A stretch of DNA of 64,000 bases. It comes from Molanna angustata (taxonomy: Eukaryota > Arthropoda > Insecta > Trichoptera > Molannidae). Below, one piece after another: positions 43,187-56,116 of the stretch (positions are counted from its first letter, which is position 1; every line of letters begins with the position of its first letter). The notes beneath the pieces were generated by a model. That model did not search any database, was not told the DNA's origin, and saw only the letters and a program-made list of their open reading frames with translations. The translations under genes were made by a program, and so were the position numbers. The DNA lies in assembly GCA_963576475.1 (NCBI GenBank), contig OY754970.1:25603091-25667090 (forward strand), written 5' to 3'.

Positions 43187-43449
43187 CTAGTTGCATGTAA
43201 CACATGAGATCCAACTGTCGATATCGATAGTATGTATAGTTGAAGAATAAGTACCAAACTATAAATATACTCCGAATTCTGAGAAAATCCATGTATGGGA
43301 ACATATATGCTGCGAGGCCTCTAGTTGGTGCTATTAGCATGCAAAAAGTCCACTACACCATACAAAATTTTCCTTCGTACACGCATCTTGGCTTAATAAT
43401 GTCGATTCATTAAGAGAATTGAATTCTCATGAACGAATCGACAGTTGGA
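43187..43449 (-). mobile_element. Helentron-like element, internally deleted copy
   Basis: 263 bp on the minus strand from TCCAACTGTCGATTCGTTC to the CATGT-gtt-ACATG hairpin and CAACTAG. T on both sides. It keeps only the two ends of the longer copies. Confidence 0.6.
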
Positions 43450-43536
43450 AAATTCATCACAGTCGATTGGAAAAACATAATATATACCTACTTAGTTAAT
43501 CGATTGAATGAATATGCAAACAAAGCATTAAATATA

Positions 43537-44686
43537 CTAGTTGCATGTAACACATGAGATCCAACTGTCGATAGCGATAGTATGTATAATTGAAGAATAT
43601 GTACCAAACTATAAACCCATAAATACAAATTACTTATTGAATATTTTCAGATATTTTGTTTTCTATACAACACTTGTACCTATGTATGTATGTCAAGATA
43701 GGATAGTATGGAGGTCAGTCCTTTGATCCTACGCAGAATATGAAAACAGCATGATGGTATGTATGTATGTTTGGAGATTAGTATCAAATAATTAAGTTTT
43801 CTTAGATATTGTGTGTAGGCGATTGCCATACAAATTGTATGAAGAAATGTCGTCACTAAATTCAATTTTTATAAAAATTGTTAAAAAAAGTTTGAGATGT
43901 GCTGATACATCTTTTATATTTTTTATAGAAAATTAAATTATCTAGTTGGGGTGTTTCGGCTTTTTACGATATTTTTAAACTATTTGGAAATATAGGCAGT
44001 TAAACTCATAAATTTATCATAAAAAAAATATTTTTCTTAATAAAAAACGTTTGAGAAACCCTGGAATTTTTTTGAAAAAATAGATTTGAGATTTTGTATT
44101 TTTCTGTTTATACCAATTTTCAGCGTTCTAGCTTTTATGGTTTCTGAGATATATGGAAAAATAAAGTAAAAATTCAAAAGTTGATAACCCCTGACTGAAA
44201 CAAAAATTCAAAATTCTGAGTATAAAAGTTTTGTAGGCTTATAACTGTTTATATATTCTGAAATTTTGGGCTCTGTTAATTGAGCGGATCAAAAGTTATA
44301 AGGGGGGGACGGACACACACAGACACACGAAATGTTCTACTCCGAATTCTGAATAAATCCGTGTATGGAACATATATGCTGCGAAGCCTCTAAGTTGGTG
44401 TTTTTTGATCTCAAAGTTGGAAATGCCGTGAAAAAAGTAGACCTCTTCATACAATTCTCGCGTATTCTGGCTTGAAACATTGTCCATATGTTAAGAGAAC
44501 AAAGTTCTCCTGAACAAATCGACAGTTGGATAAGGGACACACACATACCTACACTGACACACTAAACCTCTAAGTTGGTGTTTTTTGGCTTCAAAGTTGA
44601 CAAAAACCATGAGAAATATAGACCTGGCATAAAAATCTCCTAATACTGACAAGAAATAAATTATCTTGAACGTGTCGACAGTTGGA
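43537..44686 (-). mobile_element. Helentron-like element, long copy with doubled 5' end
   Basis: Minus-strand copy with the hairpin and CAACTAG at 43537 and a 5' end TCCAACTGTCGACACG at 44686, flanked by T on both sides. A second internal 5' end (TCCAACTGTCGATTTGTTC) at 44530 shows a partial tandem duplication of the 5' region. The interior matches 31130-32060. Non-coding. Confidence 0.6.
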
Positions 44687-44689
44687 ATA

Positions 44690-45179
44690 TTATGTATGTA
44701 TATATGGGTATGTATGTGTGCATTGTGCATGTATATATTTTTTAAGTGTTTTAGTTTTTCTTATTATTATGAATACCCACCTAAATTTTGTATTTGTGTA
44801 AAGTTATCATGTTATTGATTTCTCTGATCTAACTTTCATTTAATTAATATGTCTTTTGGTTTTTATATAAAAAAAGGATTTACCATAAATAAATGTAATA
44901 AATATTTTTTTTCGTAAATCACATAGATTTTTGTTATAGTCTATGTTTTTTTTTAAATGTATAATAAAACAAAATAATGATGCCATGCACATTATTTTAA
45001 TTTAACAATAAAAAATGATGAATTCAATTTACCATACAAGGTAATAAAATAAAATCAATTATTAAAAAAAAACACGGCACTTGGCATGACTCTGTAATAG
45101 CGGGAAGTCAAAGTAAGGATTAGTCTTCTATTGTTACGCCGACGTTAGACAAACATAACATTTATGTTACTATCGTAAA
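44690..45179. other. AT-rich spacer
   Basis: Nothing recognised. Confidence 0.4.
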
Positions 45180-45183
45180 AGTA

Positions 45184-45743
45184 TGTAGCGGGTGCAACCA
45201 GCCGAGTTGACCACCCACTTCAAGGAGTAGGGGGACGTCAGCCGGCTATTTAAGATCCTGCACATCGCGTTCCCGTCGTTCAGTTTAACCAAGGCCAGCG
45301 GTAGATCGTCACTCTGCTCGACTCACATTTCGATTCCGCGCATTCATCGATCTATTTTATTTAAATTATTTAATAGTCAATTATTGAAGTATATACCAAT
45401 CTTGAATTATAATTAGAGTCAAACTATCAAATAAACACGTAAGTCAAATTCAAACTATTTTAATACCTGTCTGTAATATCAATTAATTTATATTTCATAT
45501 GATAAATTTATAAATGTTTTATGGTGTGGCGTGGGTACCTCATTCTGCTGTGTAACGTTCTTTAATTAGCTTGCAACTAATTACCGAGTTACGCACGGCA
45601 GGATCGAGTACACACGCGACATCATTTCGCGTTGGATTTGGGGAACAGGCGACAGGTTATCACCTAGTGCCTTTCTAGACCGGAGCACCCTTCTGTAAAT
45701 AAATAAATTAACATTAAAATCCAATTCCCAACCTAGCGCGAAA
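45184..45743 (+). repeat. 5' LTR of Gypsy element
   Basis: Starts TGTAGCGGGTGC and ends GCGCGAAA. A TATTTAAG box at 45247 lies about 35 bp upstream of an insect initiator-like TCAGT at 45280, so transcription likely starts near 45282. AATAAA signals occur near 45430 and 45698. Confidence 0.9.
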
Positions 45744-45744
45744 A

Positions 45745-45762
45745 CTGGTGACCACCGAGCGT
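45745..45762 (+). promoter_or_regulatory. tRNA primer binding site
   Basis: TGGTGACC directly after the LTR is complementary to a ...GGTCACCA tRNA 3' end, as in tRNA-Trp, the primer reported for CsRn1-type elements. The following bases (ACCGAGCG) cannot be checked against the host tRNA here. Confidence 0.55.
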
Positions 45763-48062
45763 GCAGAACAGGTATATTTGTTGTGTAAAGATAATATTTG
45801 TAAGATAGTGTGTAAAACTGGTAAAGCCCCAGCTCTGTTGCAATTTTGTCGATTTTTAATTTGTGATAATAATTTTTTTTGTGTAACAAACGATAATCTG
45901 TTATCAGGAACAAATTATAATATTCGTTCAATAACAATTATCTAGTCACTTTGCACATTCTAAACTCATACGACAGAGATTAAAATTTTATTGAATAATA
46001 ATTATTTCGGTTATTGGACCTGGTTAGACTGAACCCTACGGGTAACTTTAAACATGTAATAATTTAAATTCATAACCGTGCGCAGGCCCGTACACAGCGC
46101 ACATTGTAAAAACCAAAAAATCGACGAAATAGATAAGTAAAGCATATAAATAGTTTGTAAGTATTAAACATACGCAGTAATAGTATGTTATCCCTAATTG
46201 TTATAAACCATTAAAAAAAACACATTTATAACGTAATTATAAGTATTATAATTAGTTATATTGTTGTATTCAAAACTAAAATATCGAAACTGGTATTGAA
46301 TAAATATATGCTAAATAAATACCTACCAAAAATTGAAAAATATTTCCCTATGTTAATTGTAAAAATATATAATAATGTGTATTTATTTTTTTTTCATGAG
46401 CTAATACTACGCTAAAACGGACCAAAAAAAACTACCAAACGGAGGTAAAATAACGGAAGGAATACCAAAAAAAACTAAAGGAGATTTAAAAAAGATAAAA
46501 ATATAAAAATAAAGAACCTAAAGAAGCATGTATTATGCGCAAAAACAGCACGCATAAAAAGATAAGTAAAAACCACATTTTATTATTTAAAAAAGCCAAA
46601 GTAAATTCATTTGCAGTAACATAAAATCATTGCAGAAATAAAAATAAAATATCTATCTAAAAATTCACGTCAAATCCTTATTTTTAAATACCTACAAGAC
46701 AAATTATTAACCTGTAAAGTAAATACGTAGGTAAATAAATTTTAGTATTATTGCTTAAAAATAACGCATAAATGTTACACGGAATGTAAAATAAAATTAT
46801 TGTCTAAAAAATGTCACAAAAAAAACTTGTTTACCATGACGCGCACATTTTTATCGCGATAATAAAAACATGTAACAAAATTAACCAAAAATATTATTTT
46901 TAATATTATTTTGCGGTAGTAAAAATATATCCAAAAAAAAATATCCTGTAAAAAATTACAATAATAATATCTTCCCGAACATCAATCGGAATACATTATC
47001 TGATACCTACTTATGAAATAGGTAGAATCCTATAGTGTAAATTTAAAATATGTAACCGAGGTAATAATAATAAAAATATTCTCCACGAAAAAAATCACGA
47101 AATCGAAGCTCGAAACGAAACATTAAATATATTCGAAGTACATACAATAATCATATTCCATTGAGCGTACAGTGCCGTGCACATTTGAAACAAAAAATAA
47201 GAAAGATAATAAATGTAAATGTAACAAAAATATTTATTTTAAAATAAAATAGAAATATTATATCGAATAATAATAAAGTACGAACGCAGTCATATTAACA
47301 AAAGTATAAAAAAACGAATATTAAATACGAAATCATAACATAATTTAATAATCTATAGAAATATCAAGTAAACATCATCGAAAAATATATTCCACTCCGC
47401 GACATTGTACACCGAGACAATACCGGGTACGTAGGCGTAAAAACGAAATACCAAAATCTAACACCGCGACGAATCACGCATGAATCTAGGACTATTCGCC
47501 ACCAACATTTGTTAGCCAGCGAAACGTAATATAATATATCTCATTGATAATATATACATAACTTGTACTTTTATTTCAGATTAAAAACGTTTAAACATTT
47601 ATTCATTTTAAATTATTAAATCAAATATACATTTAAATTTAATGAAAAATTATATCCTATTTAAAAACAAAGCATTTAAATACTTTACGCTGAATATATT
47701 AAATAAAAAATAAATTATTTTTTTAAATTTTTTTTAAATATAGTTACCTAATCACAATAACAACAAACATATATACGTATAGGAACGTCCACAAACAAGA
47801 GACCTTATAAGCATCGAACAAAAATAAACTCTAAAAATATTTACAATTTACAATTCATACAATTAAAACAAAGCAACTTCAATTATAATATACTGATAAT
47901 ATCATAATAAATAAAACACAAAAAATTATATTTTAGTTTAAAACAACTATAAAAATATTTTTATTTTTTATTTTCTTAAAAAAAATAGTTATAATATTTT
48001 TTTTTTATTTTTATTTATATTTATAAACTGTAATACAACTTGAAGAATATAACTCACATCAA
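45763..48062 (+). other. long A-rich untranslated leader of the Gypsy element
   Basis: About 2.3 kb with no frame of note, very rich in A on the sense strand like the coding part. It is unusually long for the leader of a Gypsy element. It could hold packaging or translation signals, or a lost frame. Confidence 0.5.
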
Positions 48063-49079
48063 ATGTTATACGATAAAATGAACATCATGGACAAAGAAAA
48101 TACAGAACAATCGTCACAAGACCAAGCAACCGAAATTTATTCAACAAACATCAAATTGCCAAGCGTATGGAGACATCAGATACAATTATGGTTTTTCACC
48201 ATAGAAGCCCAATTTTCAAACGCAAGAATAACTAAGGATGAATCCAAATATAATCATGTATTAGCCGCATTAGATCCAGAAACCATGTCATGCGTCGCTG
48301 ACGTCATACAATTTCCGCCAAGTATGGATAAATACAAAAACCTCAAACTCACACTTCTGAACCGTCTACAAGAGTCTGAAGAGAGAAGACTCACGCAATT
48401 ACTCCATGGAATACAATTAGGAGACAAGACACCATCAGAACTATTGCGAAGGATGAAAAGCCTAGCTGGACCAACATTAAATAACAACACGTTAATTACA
48501 AGATTATGGATAGAACGACTACCTCATCGTATACAAGAAATAATTTCAGCCATTAATACAGATGACGTCACAGTACTAGCCACAACAGCAGACAGAATAA
48601 TGGAAGTCAACAGTAGAACTGACGTTCAAGCAGTAAACCTACCATCAACTTCTTCATTGAGCAACTCAGCAACAAGCAACCAAAGCACAGTAAACCTACT
48701 TTGTACAATGCAGCAACAAATACAAATGCTAACCGACAAAATAATGGGACTTGAAATTCAACAGAGGCAATCAAGACCATTCTACAGAAATAATCAACGC
48801 GACCATTCAAGATCAAGATCCACAAGCCCAAATAGATATCAAAAATATAATAATAATAATAATTATAATCGGCAAAACAAACGCAATTTTAAATACAATT
48901 ATAATAACAATAACTTCCAACAAATGTCAAATAATAATAATAATAACAACTATCAGCAAACGCGTAATAATAATAACGATAACGTCAAGCCGCTGGATAT
49001 ATGTATACCACATCAAAAATATGGAAGTCAAGCAAAATACTGTCGACAGCCTTGCACCTATAACCATCCGGAAAACTAA
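48063..49079 (+). CDS. gag: Gypsy Gag
   Basis: 338 codons; ATGs at 48063, 48078 and 48087 are possible starts. The capsid-like region spans about residues 30-185 ([10 protein letters not shown], then [25 protein letters not shown] and [11 protein letters not shown]). A coiled segment follows near 220-235. Then come an Arg/Ser stretch and long Asn runs. The C-terminus carries a Cys-His-Cys-Cys cluster (C314, H317, C327, C331) in place of the usual CCHC knuckle, a feature described for CsRn1-type Gag. It forms the particle that packages element RNA. The stop overlaps the open pol frame by 16 bases. Confidence 0.85.
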   Translation: MLYDKMNIMDKENTEQSSQDQATEIYSTNIKLPSVWRHQIQLWFFTIEAQFSNARITKDESKYNHVLAALDPETMSCVADVIQFPPSMDKYKNLKLTLLNRLQESEERRLTQLLHGIQLGDKTPSELLRRMKSLAGPTLNNNTLITRLWIERLPHRIQEIISAINTDDVTVLATTADRIMEVNSRTDVQAVNLPSTSSLSNSATSNQSTVNLLCTMQQQIQMLTDKIMGLEIQQRQSRPFYRNNQRDHSRSRSTSPNRYQKYNNNNNYNRQNKRNFKYNYNNNNFQQMSNNNNNNNYQQTRNNNNDNVKPLDICIPHQKYGSQAKYCRQPCTYNHPEN

Positions 49080-49081
49080 AA

Positions 49082-52000
49082 ATGCGACAGGTGTGTGAGA
49101 CAACACCGTCGCAAATGAAGCATCGTCTCTTTCTACCAGATATAATCACGGGCGTGCAATACCTTATCGACACAGGAACCGAAATAAGCATCATACCAAG
49201 ATACCTAAAAAACGACAAGGCAACCATCGCTACAGACAGTATCATCACTCCTATTTACGCAGCAAATGGAACAATAATACCTTCATATGGACACCGAATT
49301 ATCAATTTAAATCTCGGATTACGCCGGAATCACAAATGGAAATTTATAGTCGCCGACGTAACCAAGCCGATCATAGGGGCAGATTTCTTAACCAATTATG
49401 ATATATTGGTGGACTTAAAAAGAAAATTACTCATTGATAAAAAAACAGGGTTGACAAGCAAAGGAACCGTCTATAGAACAAGTGTTATAGACATAGCAAC
49501 AGTACAGTCAACATCAAAATTCCAAAAAATTATACGAAAATACCCAAGTTTAACAAGAGCAGATATGGCACAAAAAGGATCAAAAACAAATATTACTCAT
49601 CACATTCAAACCAGAGGACCACCCGTCACAACCAAAATGAGAAGGCTCAACCCATTACAATTAGAAATAGCAAAAAAGGAATTCGCATATATGATCGAAC
49701 AGGGAATATGTCGCCCTTCGAAAAGCAATTGGTCAAGCCCTTTGCATATGGTAAAAAAGCCAGATGGAAATTATAGAATGTGTGGAGATTACCGACGCCT
49801 AAATTCAATAACAAAACCGGACAAGTACCCGATTCCACAACTTCAAGACTTCTCACATAAACTACACGATGCAAAAATATTCACTAAAATAGACCTCTCA
49901 AGAGCATATAACCAAATAAACATGGAAGAAGAAGACATCCAAAAAACCGCCCTACTAACACCATTTGGACTGTATGAATTCACGAAAATGCCACCAGGAC
50001 TGTCCAACGCCGCACAAACATTTCAACGACATCTACATAACATAACAAGGGACCTAGAATACGTCTTCACGTACATTGATGACATTCTGGTCGCCTCCAG
50101 AAACATAAACGAGCATGAGAAGCATCTCGACAAACTTTTCGAAAGATTATCCGAAAACGGATTAATTATCAACCAGGATAAATGCAAATTCGGCGTAGAA
50201 GAAGTACACTTTTTGGGTTACCGAATCAACAAAAACGGAAGTACACCAATACCAGAAAAAGTGGAAGCAATAATAAAAATTGAACCCCCAAAGGACGCAA
50301 AAGGACTCCGACGTTTCATGGGCATGCTAAATTTTTATAGAAAATTTTTGCCAAACGCAGCCGAAACGCAAAAAATATTATTCGACCAATTAAAAGGGTA
50401 CACCAAAAATGATAAAAGAAAACTACAATGGACAACTGAATTAAAAAAAGCGTTCGACAAATGTAAGCAAGATTTGACACAAGCCGCACTACTCGTACAC
50501 ATAAACTCCTCGGCAGAGATAGCAATAATGGTCGACGCATCAGATCACGCCATGGGCGCAGCACTTCAACAAAAAACGGATAACAGCTGGCAACCTATAT
50601 CATTTTTCTCCAGAAAATTTAATAGCGCACAAGAAAAGTACAGTACGTATGACCGAGAACTCACCGCCATCTACGAGGCGATTAAATATTTCAGACCACA
50701 AATAGAAGGAAGAAACTTTGTAATAATCACCGACCACAAACCGTTAATTTTCGCCTTTAATAAAATCAAGCTCAACTCTCCTAGACAAGAAAGACAGCTG
50801 GATTATATAAGTCAATTCACCACGCGCATCAAACACATATCAGGCGAAGAAAACATAGTCGCAGATACTCTATCAAGAATCGAAGAGATAGAAATAACAT
50901 CAAACATCGACTATATTAAAATGGCAAGAGAACAACTCACAGACAAAGAGCTCAAGAAAATGCAGGAAAATTCATCTCTATCACTAAAGAAAATCTCAAT
51001 ACCTAACACTAACAAAATGTTATGGTGTGACATCTCAACCAACACGTTACGACCATATGTACCAATCACAATGCGAGAAGAAGTAATACTATCAGTACAT
51101 AAATTAAGTCACCCCGGAGTAAAAACAACATCAAAGTTATTAAAACATAAATATATTTGGCCCAACATTGACAAAACAGTAAAAAATGTTGTGAACAACT
51201 GCATCGAATGCCAAACTTCGAAAATTCATCGCCACACTGTAACACCTTTGAAACAATACAAACCAGCAGATGGAAGGTTCAAGAATATACACATAGACCT
51301 GGTGGGGCCGCTAACTCCATCCAGAGACTACATATACCTGCTGACGATAATTGATCGCTACACAAGATGGCCCGAAGCGATCCCATTAAAAGACATGTCT
51401 GCAGAAACCGTTGCAGACGCTCTCATGTATAATTGGATAGCAAGATTTGGCGTCCCGAATTCAATCACGACCGATCAAGGCCGCCAATTCGAAAGCTCAC
51501 TATTCAATAAACTGATGAATAAGCTCGGAATAATACATAACAGAACGACTGCATACCACCCACAATCGAATGGGATGATCGAACGTTGGCACCGCTCATT
51601 AAAAACATCACTAATGGCCGCAGGAAACATATCATGGTCGACGACATTACCACTGACACTCCTAGGACTACGAACCGTAATCAAGGAGGGGTCAGACTAT
51701 ACACCAGCAGAGATGACATACGGAACAACCCTCAGACTCCCCGGAGACTTCTTCGAAGATGGACCACCTGAGGAGCAAAACACCTATGGACATAAACTAC
51801 AGCAAACAATGTCAGAAATCCGACCTATCCCAATAGCAAATCACGGGAGAAAAAAAACATTTGTGCACAAACAAATGGCAAACACCAAATATGTCTTCTT
51901 AAGACATGATGCTGTGAGACGACCTCTACAAAAACCATATGACGGACCATACTTGTTAATAAAGAAGGATGACAAAACGGCTACCATCACAATTAATGGT

Positions 52001-52279
52001 AAAAACAAACAAGTATCATTGGACAGACTCAAACCAGCATTCTTCCTGAACGAGAACACAGACTACGGCGTAGAACCAAGCAGTAGACACACCACCTCTA
52101 CAGAACAGAGATGGACGTCCACGCCACAGACGCACCAAGCCACTACGCCAGATGACACTTCAGATGACACTTCAGATGACACTCCAGATGCCACCCCAGA
52201 ACGGCAACCACATACAACCACTAGAGCCGGAAGACGAGTATATTTCCCGGAGCGATTCACCAGCTACAAATATTTCTAA
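49082..52279 (+). CDS. pol: Gypsy Pol (protease, RT, RNase H, integrase)
   Basis: 1065 codons from the ATG two bases after the gag stop. The frame itself opens at 49064, in the -1 phase relative to gag, so either -1 frameshifting or stop-start reinitiation could express it. Order: protease with DTG at about 30-32; RT with [17 protein letters not shown] and the YIDD box at about 331-334; RNase H starting at D485; integrase with the HHCC zinc region about 672-712 and catalytic D739, D798 and E834 (35 residues between the last two); a GPY/F-like DGPYLLIKK near 953. The tail has SDDT repeats. There are no stops, and all catalytic residues I can check are present, so it may be active. Confidence 0.9.
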   Translation: MRQVCETTPSQMKHRLFLPDIITGVQYLIDTGTEISIIPRYLKNDKATIATDSIITPIYAANGTIIPSYGHRIINLNLGLRRNHKWKFIVADVTKPIIGADFLTNYDILVDLKRKLLIDKKTGLTSKGTVYRTSVIDIATVQSTSKFQKIIRKYPSLTRADMAQKGSKTNITHHIQTRGPPVTTKMRRLNPLQLEIAKKEFAYMIEQGICRPSKSNWSSPLHMVKKPDGNYRMCGDYRRLNSITKPDKYPIPQLQDFSHKLHDAKIFTKIDLSRAYNQINMEEEDIQKTALLTPFGLYEFTKMPPGLSNAAQTFQRHLHNITRDLEYVFTYIDDILVASRNINEHEKHLDKLFERLSENGLIINQDKCKFGVEEVHFLGYRINKNGSTPIPEKVEAIIKIEPPKDAKGLRRFMGMLNFYRKFLPNAAETQKILFDQLKGYTKNDKRKLQWTTELKKAFDKCKQDLTQAALLVHINSSAEIAIMVDASDHAMGAALQQKTDNSWQPISFFSRKFNSAQEKYSTYDRELTAIYEAIKYFRPQIEGRNFVIITDHKPLIFAFNKIKLNSPRQERQLDYISQFTTRIKHISGEENIVADTLSRIEEIEITSNIDYIKMAREQLTDKELKKMQENSSLSLKKISIPNTNKMLWCDISTNTLRPYVPITMREEVILSVHKLSHPGVKTTSKLLKHKYIWPNIDKTVKNVVNNCIECQTSKIHRHTVTPLKQYKPADGRFKNIHIDLVGPLTPSRDYIYLLTIIDRYTRWPEAIPLKDMSAETVADALMYNWIARFGVPNSITTDQGRQFESSLFNKLMNKLGIIHNRTTAYHPQSNGMIERWHRSLKTSLMAAGNISWSTTLPLTLLGLRTVIKEGSDYTPAEMTYGTTLRLPGDFFEDGPPEEQNTYGHKLQQTMSEIRPIPIANHGRKKTFVHKQMANTKYVFLRHDAVRRPLQKPYDGPYLLIKKDDKTATITINGKNKQVSLDRLKPAFFLNENTDYGVEPSSRHTTSTEQRWTSTPQTHQATTPDDTSDDTSDDTPDATPERQPHTTTRAGRRVYFPERFTSYKYF

Positions 52280-52808
52280 GCTGAGTAATTTTTAATCATT
52301 TTTATAACCTGAATAATTTCTATTTTTAATTTTTGTGTAATTGTAATATGTATTCAATATAGATGAAAAATTTGGTCAATATGCAACTAATATTTGAATA
52401 TAAAATCTTATAAAATTCCAACTTGACCAAATCAAAATAAGAAAATGCTGTATAATAAGAAAATGCTGTATACTAAGAAAATGCTGTATAGAAATGTAAA
52501 TTTAATTGTAATTTTATCTTCTTGTTCAAATTACAGTACATATAAAAAAGTACATTGAACAAGTTAATATAAACAATATTTTTTTTTTAGAAATGTATAA
52601 GTATAGAAATAAGAACATGATAAATATATGACCTCTAAATTTTTATTAGTAAAATAAACTGCTATATATATATATATGTAATGCCATTTCAGGTAACCAA
52701 TATAAATTTTTTTTGTATTTAAAAAAAACACATGTCATTGTTACAGACAATCAGAGGAAATGCTGAGGAACGGACCAGGGTGGCGCTATCCAGCTGGCAG
52801 GGGGGTGA
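52280..52808 (+). other. Gypsy 3' untranslated region and polypurine tract
   Basis: Contains three near-identical copies of AAGAAAATGCTGTATA at 52438-52490 and a short (TA)n at 52665-52677. It ends with the purine run GGCAGGGGGGTGA immediately before the 3' LTR, which serves as the plus-strand primer. Confidence 0.7.
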
Positions 52809-53368
52809 TGTAGCGGGTGCAACCAGCCGAGTTGACCACCCACTTCAAGGAGTAGGGGGACGTCAGCCGGCTATTTAAGATCCTGCACATCGCGTTCCCG
52901 TCGTTCAGTTTAACCAAGGCCAGCGGTAGATCGTCACTCTGCTCGACTCACATTTCGATTCCGCGCATTCATCGATCTATTTTATTTAAATTATTTAATA
53001 GTCAATTATTGAAGTATATACCAATCTTGAATTATAATTAGAGTCAAACTATCAAATAAACACGTAAGTCAAATTCAAACTATTTTAATACCTGTCTGTA
53101 ATATCAATTAATTTATATTTCATATGATAAATTTATAAATGTTTTATGGTGTGGCGTGGGTACCTCATTCTGCTGTGTAACGTTCTTTAATTAGCTTGCA
53201 ACTAATTACCGAGTTACGCACGGCAGGATCGAGTACACACGCGACATCATTTCGCGTTGGATTTGGGGAACAGGCGACAGGTTATCACCTAGTGCCTTTC
53301 TAGACCGGAGCACCCTTCTGTAAATAAATAAATTAACATTAAAATCCAATTCCCAACCTAGCGCGAAA
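52809..53368 (+). repeat. 3' LTR of Gypsy element
   Basis: Reads the same as the 5' LTR from TGTAGCGGG to GCGCGAAA, with no difference seen by eye. Confidence 0.9.
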
Positions 53369-53543
53369 AGTACATTTTTGCATGATTGAAACGAAATTAA
53401 GACATTTTGAATCTGGAACAATTCATATTTTAACATCCTGTGTAGGTACATGTTTTTGAGCGAGTTTTGACACGATAATATTATGATATTATACCTACAT
53501 ACATATCTATCATTCAAGCAAGGTAGGTATGTTCATTATTTTA

Positions 53544-53660
53544 CTAGTTGCATGTAACACATGAGATCCAACTGTCGATAGCGATAGTATGTATAATTGA
53601 AGAATACCTACAAAACTAAAAACACAATACATAATAATAAATATTTTAAGTTATTTTATT
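53544..53660 (-). repeat. Helentron-like 3' end fragment
   Basis: CTAGTTGCATGTAACACATG and the CCAACTGTCGATAGCG word, i.e. the 3' hairpin end of the family on the minus strand, followed by only a short piece of body before an opposite-oriented copy begins. Confidence 0.5.
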
Positions 53661-53661
53661 T

Positions 53662-54775
53662 TCCAAAAACTATCGATTTATTTAAGAGAATTTATTTCAC
53701 ATATCGACAAATTATCAAGCGATGATACGTGAGATTTGTATGCTAGGTCTATATTTTTCATGTTTTTTCAACTTTGGAGTCAAAAAACGTCAACTTAGCG
53801 GCTACTCAGCATACATGTTCTATACTTAAATAGATTATTAGATGGGTCTATGGCAGAGCGGTTAGCGCGCTGGGCTAGTAATCCAGTGGTTGCGAGTTCG
53901 AATCCTGCCTCGACCGATTTCGTCCATATATAACATAAGCATTTATGCTTATTTTAGGGAAAGTAGGAAGATGTATAATATACATATAACATATTATGTA
54001 GGTACTTGTTTAACAAGGACATATTCATTTTTTATGAAAAAAAGATAATATGGATTTATTAAGAATTTGGAGTAGAACATTTAGTGTGTCTGTCCCCCCC
54101 CTCTTAAAATTTTTTGTTCCGCTAAATGCAGAGCCTAAAATTTCAGAATATATATAAAGTTATAGGCCTACAATGCTTTTTATAAACTTTTGAATTTTAA
54201 ATTTATTTTTCCAGATACCTATTTCAATAACCATAAAAGCTTGAAAGCTGAAAATTGGTATACCTAAATATAGCCAAATTTTATACAAAATCTCAAATTT
54301 AATTTTCATGTGTAAAAGTTCCAGAGTTTCTCAAACATTATTTATTAACACAAACTTTTACCAATTTTTATAAAAATTGAATTTAGTGACGACATCTTTC
54401 ATACAATTTGTAAGGCATCTCAAAATTTACCAATTTTTGTAATAAAATAGTTTAGTAATGACATTTCATACAAATTATGTGGCAGTGACCTATACACAAT
54501 ATCTAAGGTAATGAAATATAATATTATTATCTAAGGTGACTAAATAGTTTGATACTTAATCTTCAAACATAAATACATACCATCAAACTGTTTTCATATT
54601 TTGGGTAGGAAGGGAGGACTGACCTCTCCATACTACCCTATCTTGACATACATACTTACATGTTTTGTATAGAGTACAAAATATCTTAAAATATTCAATT
54701 ATTTGGATTTAGGGGTTTCTATTTCTGTGCGTATTCTTTAACTAAACATAATATCGCCATCGACAGTTGGATCTC
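53662..54775 (+). mobile_element. Helentron-like element, diverged plus-strand copy
   Basis: The start resembles TCCAACTGTCGATTT then AAGAGAATTTATTTC. The interior matches the inverse of 43680-44460. The 3' end near 54757 keeps ATCGACAGTTGGATCTC but has lost the terminal hairpin. A tRNA-like SINE is inserted at 53841. Confidence 0.5.
53841..54040 (+). repeat. tRNA-Thr-like SINE, copy 4
   Basis: GATGGGTCTATGGCAGAGCG, anticodon arm CTGGG-CTAGTAA-TCCAG (AGT), B box GAGTTCGAATCC, body GGAAGATGTA and CTTGTTTAACAAGGAC, A-rich tail. It has an extra ACATATAACATATT duplication in the body near 53980. Confidence 0.75.
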
Positions 54776-55254
54776 TGAAGTTGAAGCCCTCTAAGAATGT
54801 CTGTTAGTTTCCTTGTATTTATTTGTATATTATAGTTTTAAAGAGAGGACTTATATAATTGACATCAAAGTTCATGACTAGAAAAATATTTTGTTTCATG
54901 ATATTTTCATAAGAATCATCTTTGAAAGATTTATTATATTCAGACACTTATTCAGACAATGATTTTAGTTTTGATTCACTTCAGCTTATACATTGACTCT
55001 ATGAATCTTAAATTCTTCAACATATTTGTATTTCATTTTATATTTTTATTACCTACTATAATAACAATATATGAAAAGTTTTAAAAATACAGAAATTTAA
55101 AGACGACATGTAAACGATATTTCATAGTTCGGTGATTTTTTTTTCCAAAAATTGTAATAATTTGATACCTAAAATTATATCACACGTTTACTTCAACGAA
55201 AATTTAGGTTTTATTAAAAAAAAACTCGAATATGTACCTACTTTACCTACTCGT
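54776..55254. other. AT-rich spacer
   Basis: Nothing recognised. Confidence 0.4.
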
Positions 55255-55440
55255 AAAAGTGCAAGACTTGCAAGACTCTTGCTGCAAGACCAAGACCAAG
55301 ACCAAGACTATGTATGCAAGACCAAGACCAAGACCAAGACTATACTTGTAAACGCAAGACCAAGACCAAGACCGCAGGTGCAAGACCAAGACCACCCCGG
55401 TCTTGGTCTTGGTCTTGCATTTGCTCATCACTACAGACTT
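55255..55440 (-). repeat. (CAAGAC)n fold-back element, copy 2
   Basis: Inverted relative to 41955-42160: CAAGAC blocks come first, then GGTCTTGGTCTTGGTCTTGC, ending TTTGCTCATCACTA, the inverse of the TAGTGATGAGCAAA end of copy 1. Spacer words between blocks differ, so block number and order vary between copies. Confidence 0.6.
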
Positions 55441-55770
55441 GCTCCCCAGGTTTAAAATATAAACAATAGGAGGGAGAATTCTTAAATAAGAAATTATACT
55501 TGAACAAGAGAAGGGACTGAATAAGAAATGAAATAGCTAGAGAAACCAATCACACGGAAGATGTCTATTGATGGGGTATGAAGAGATGAATATATTAAAT
55601 GCTTTAAATCTCAGAGGACTAAATTGTTTTAACTACAGAGATGATCTGAAAGGATTTCGGATTTCTCCTACCCCACTCCATTGGGAATGTTGTTAGACTA
55701 AGTCCTACTCATACCCGTAGCGTAGAGGCTGCACGTCGGAAAAAAACAAGGAATACCATCGAACATCAAA
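55441..55770. other. spacer
   Basis: No gene or repeat recognised. Confidence 0.35.
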
Positions 55771-55882
55771 TGGGTGGTGGCAGAGGGGGTATCGCGCTTG
55801 CTTAGTAATCCAGTGGTCGTGAGTTCCAATAATACCACGACCGATTTCGTTCACCTATAGCACAAGCATTTCTGCTTAGTTT
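55771..55882 (+). repeat. tRNA-like SINE, copy 5 (3'-truncated)
   Basis: GATGGGT-like head as AAATGGGTGGTGGCAGAG, a degenerate A box, AGTAATCCAGTGGTCGTGAG, a disrupted B box, and AAGCATTTCTGCTTAG. It stops at a (TTTA)n tail. The most decayed of the five copies. Confidence 0.65.
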
Positions 55883-56116
55883 ATTTATTTATTATTTCCA
55901 TCAACGGCTAAATAGCTTTTTACAAGTACATACAAAATAAAATAGTATAAACACGTTTAATACATACATACAATAATATTATAAAATAAAACAAAAAGAG
56001 ATGTATAAATGTACGAAATATCTACCAGAATATTTTTTGCATATTACATCTAAACATTTTTTAAAGAAACAAACATCAAAAACAAAAAGAAACAAAAATA
56101 AATAGCATATATAAAT
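55883..56116. other. spacer upstream of the BEL element
   Basis: AT-rich with (TTTA)n at the start. It could be a minus-strand LINE tail but has no recognisable motif. Confidence 0.35.

Larger units (their letters stand above)
45184..53368 (+). mobile_element. complete Ty3/Gypsy retrotransposon, probable CsRn1 clade
   Basis: 8.2 kb: 560-bp LTR, 2.3-kb leader, gag, pol, 3' UTR, polypurine tract and 560-bp LTR. The LTRs read as identical by eye, and AGTA flanks the element at 45180-45183 and 53369-53372 (the boundary is ambiguous by a few A residues). With open frames and matching LTRs this is a recent insertion. The clade call rests on the Cys-His-Cys-Cys gag motif and a primer site that begins like the complement of tRNA-Trp. 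Confidence 0.9.
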
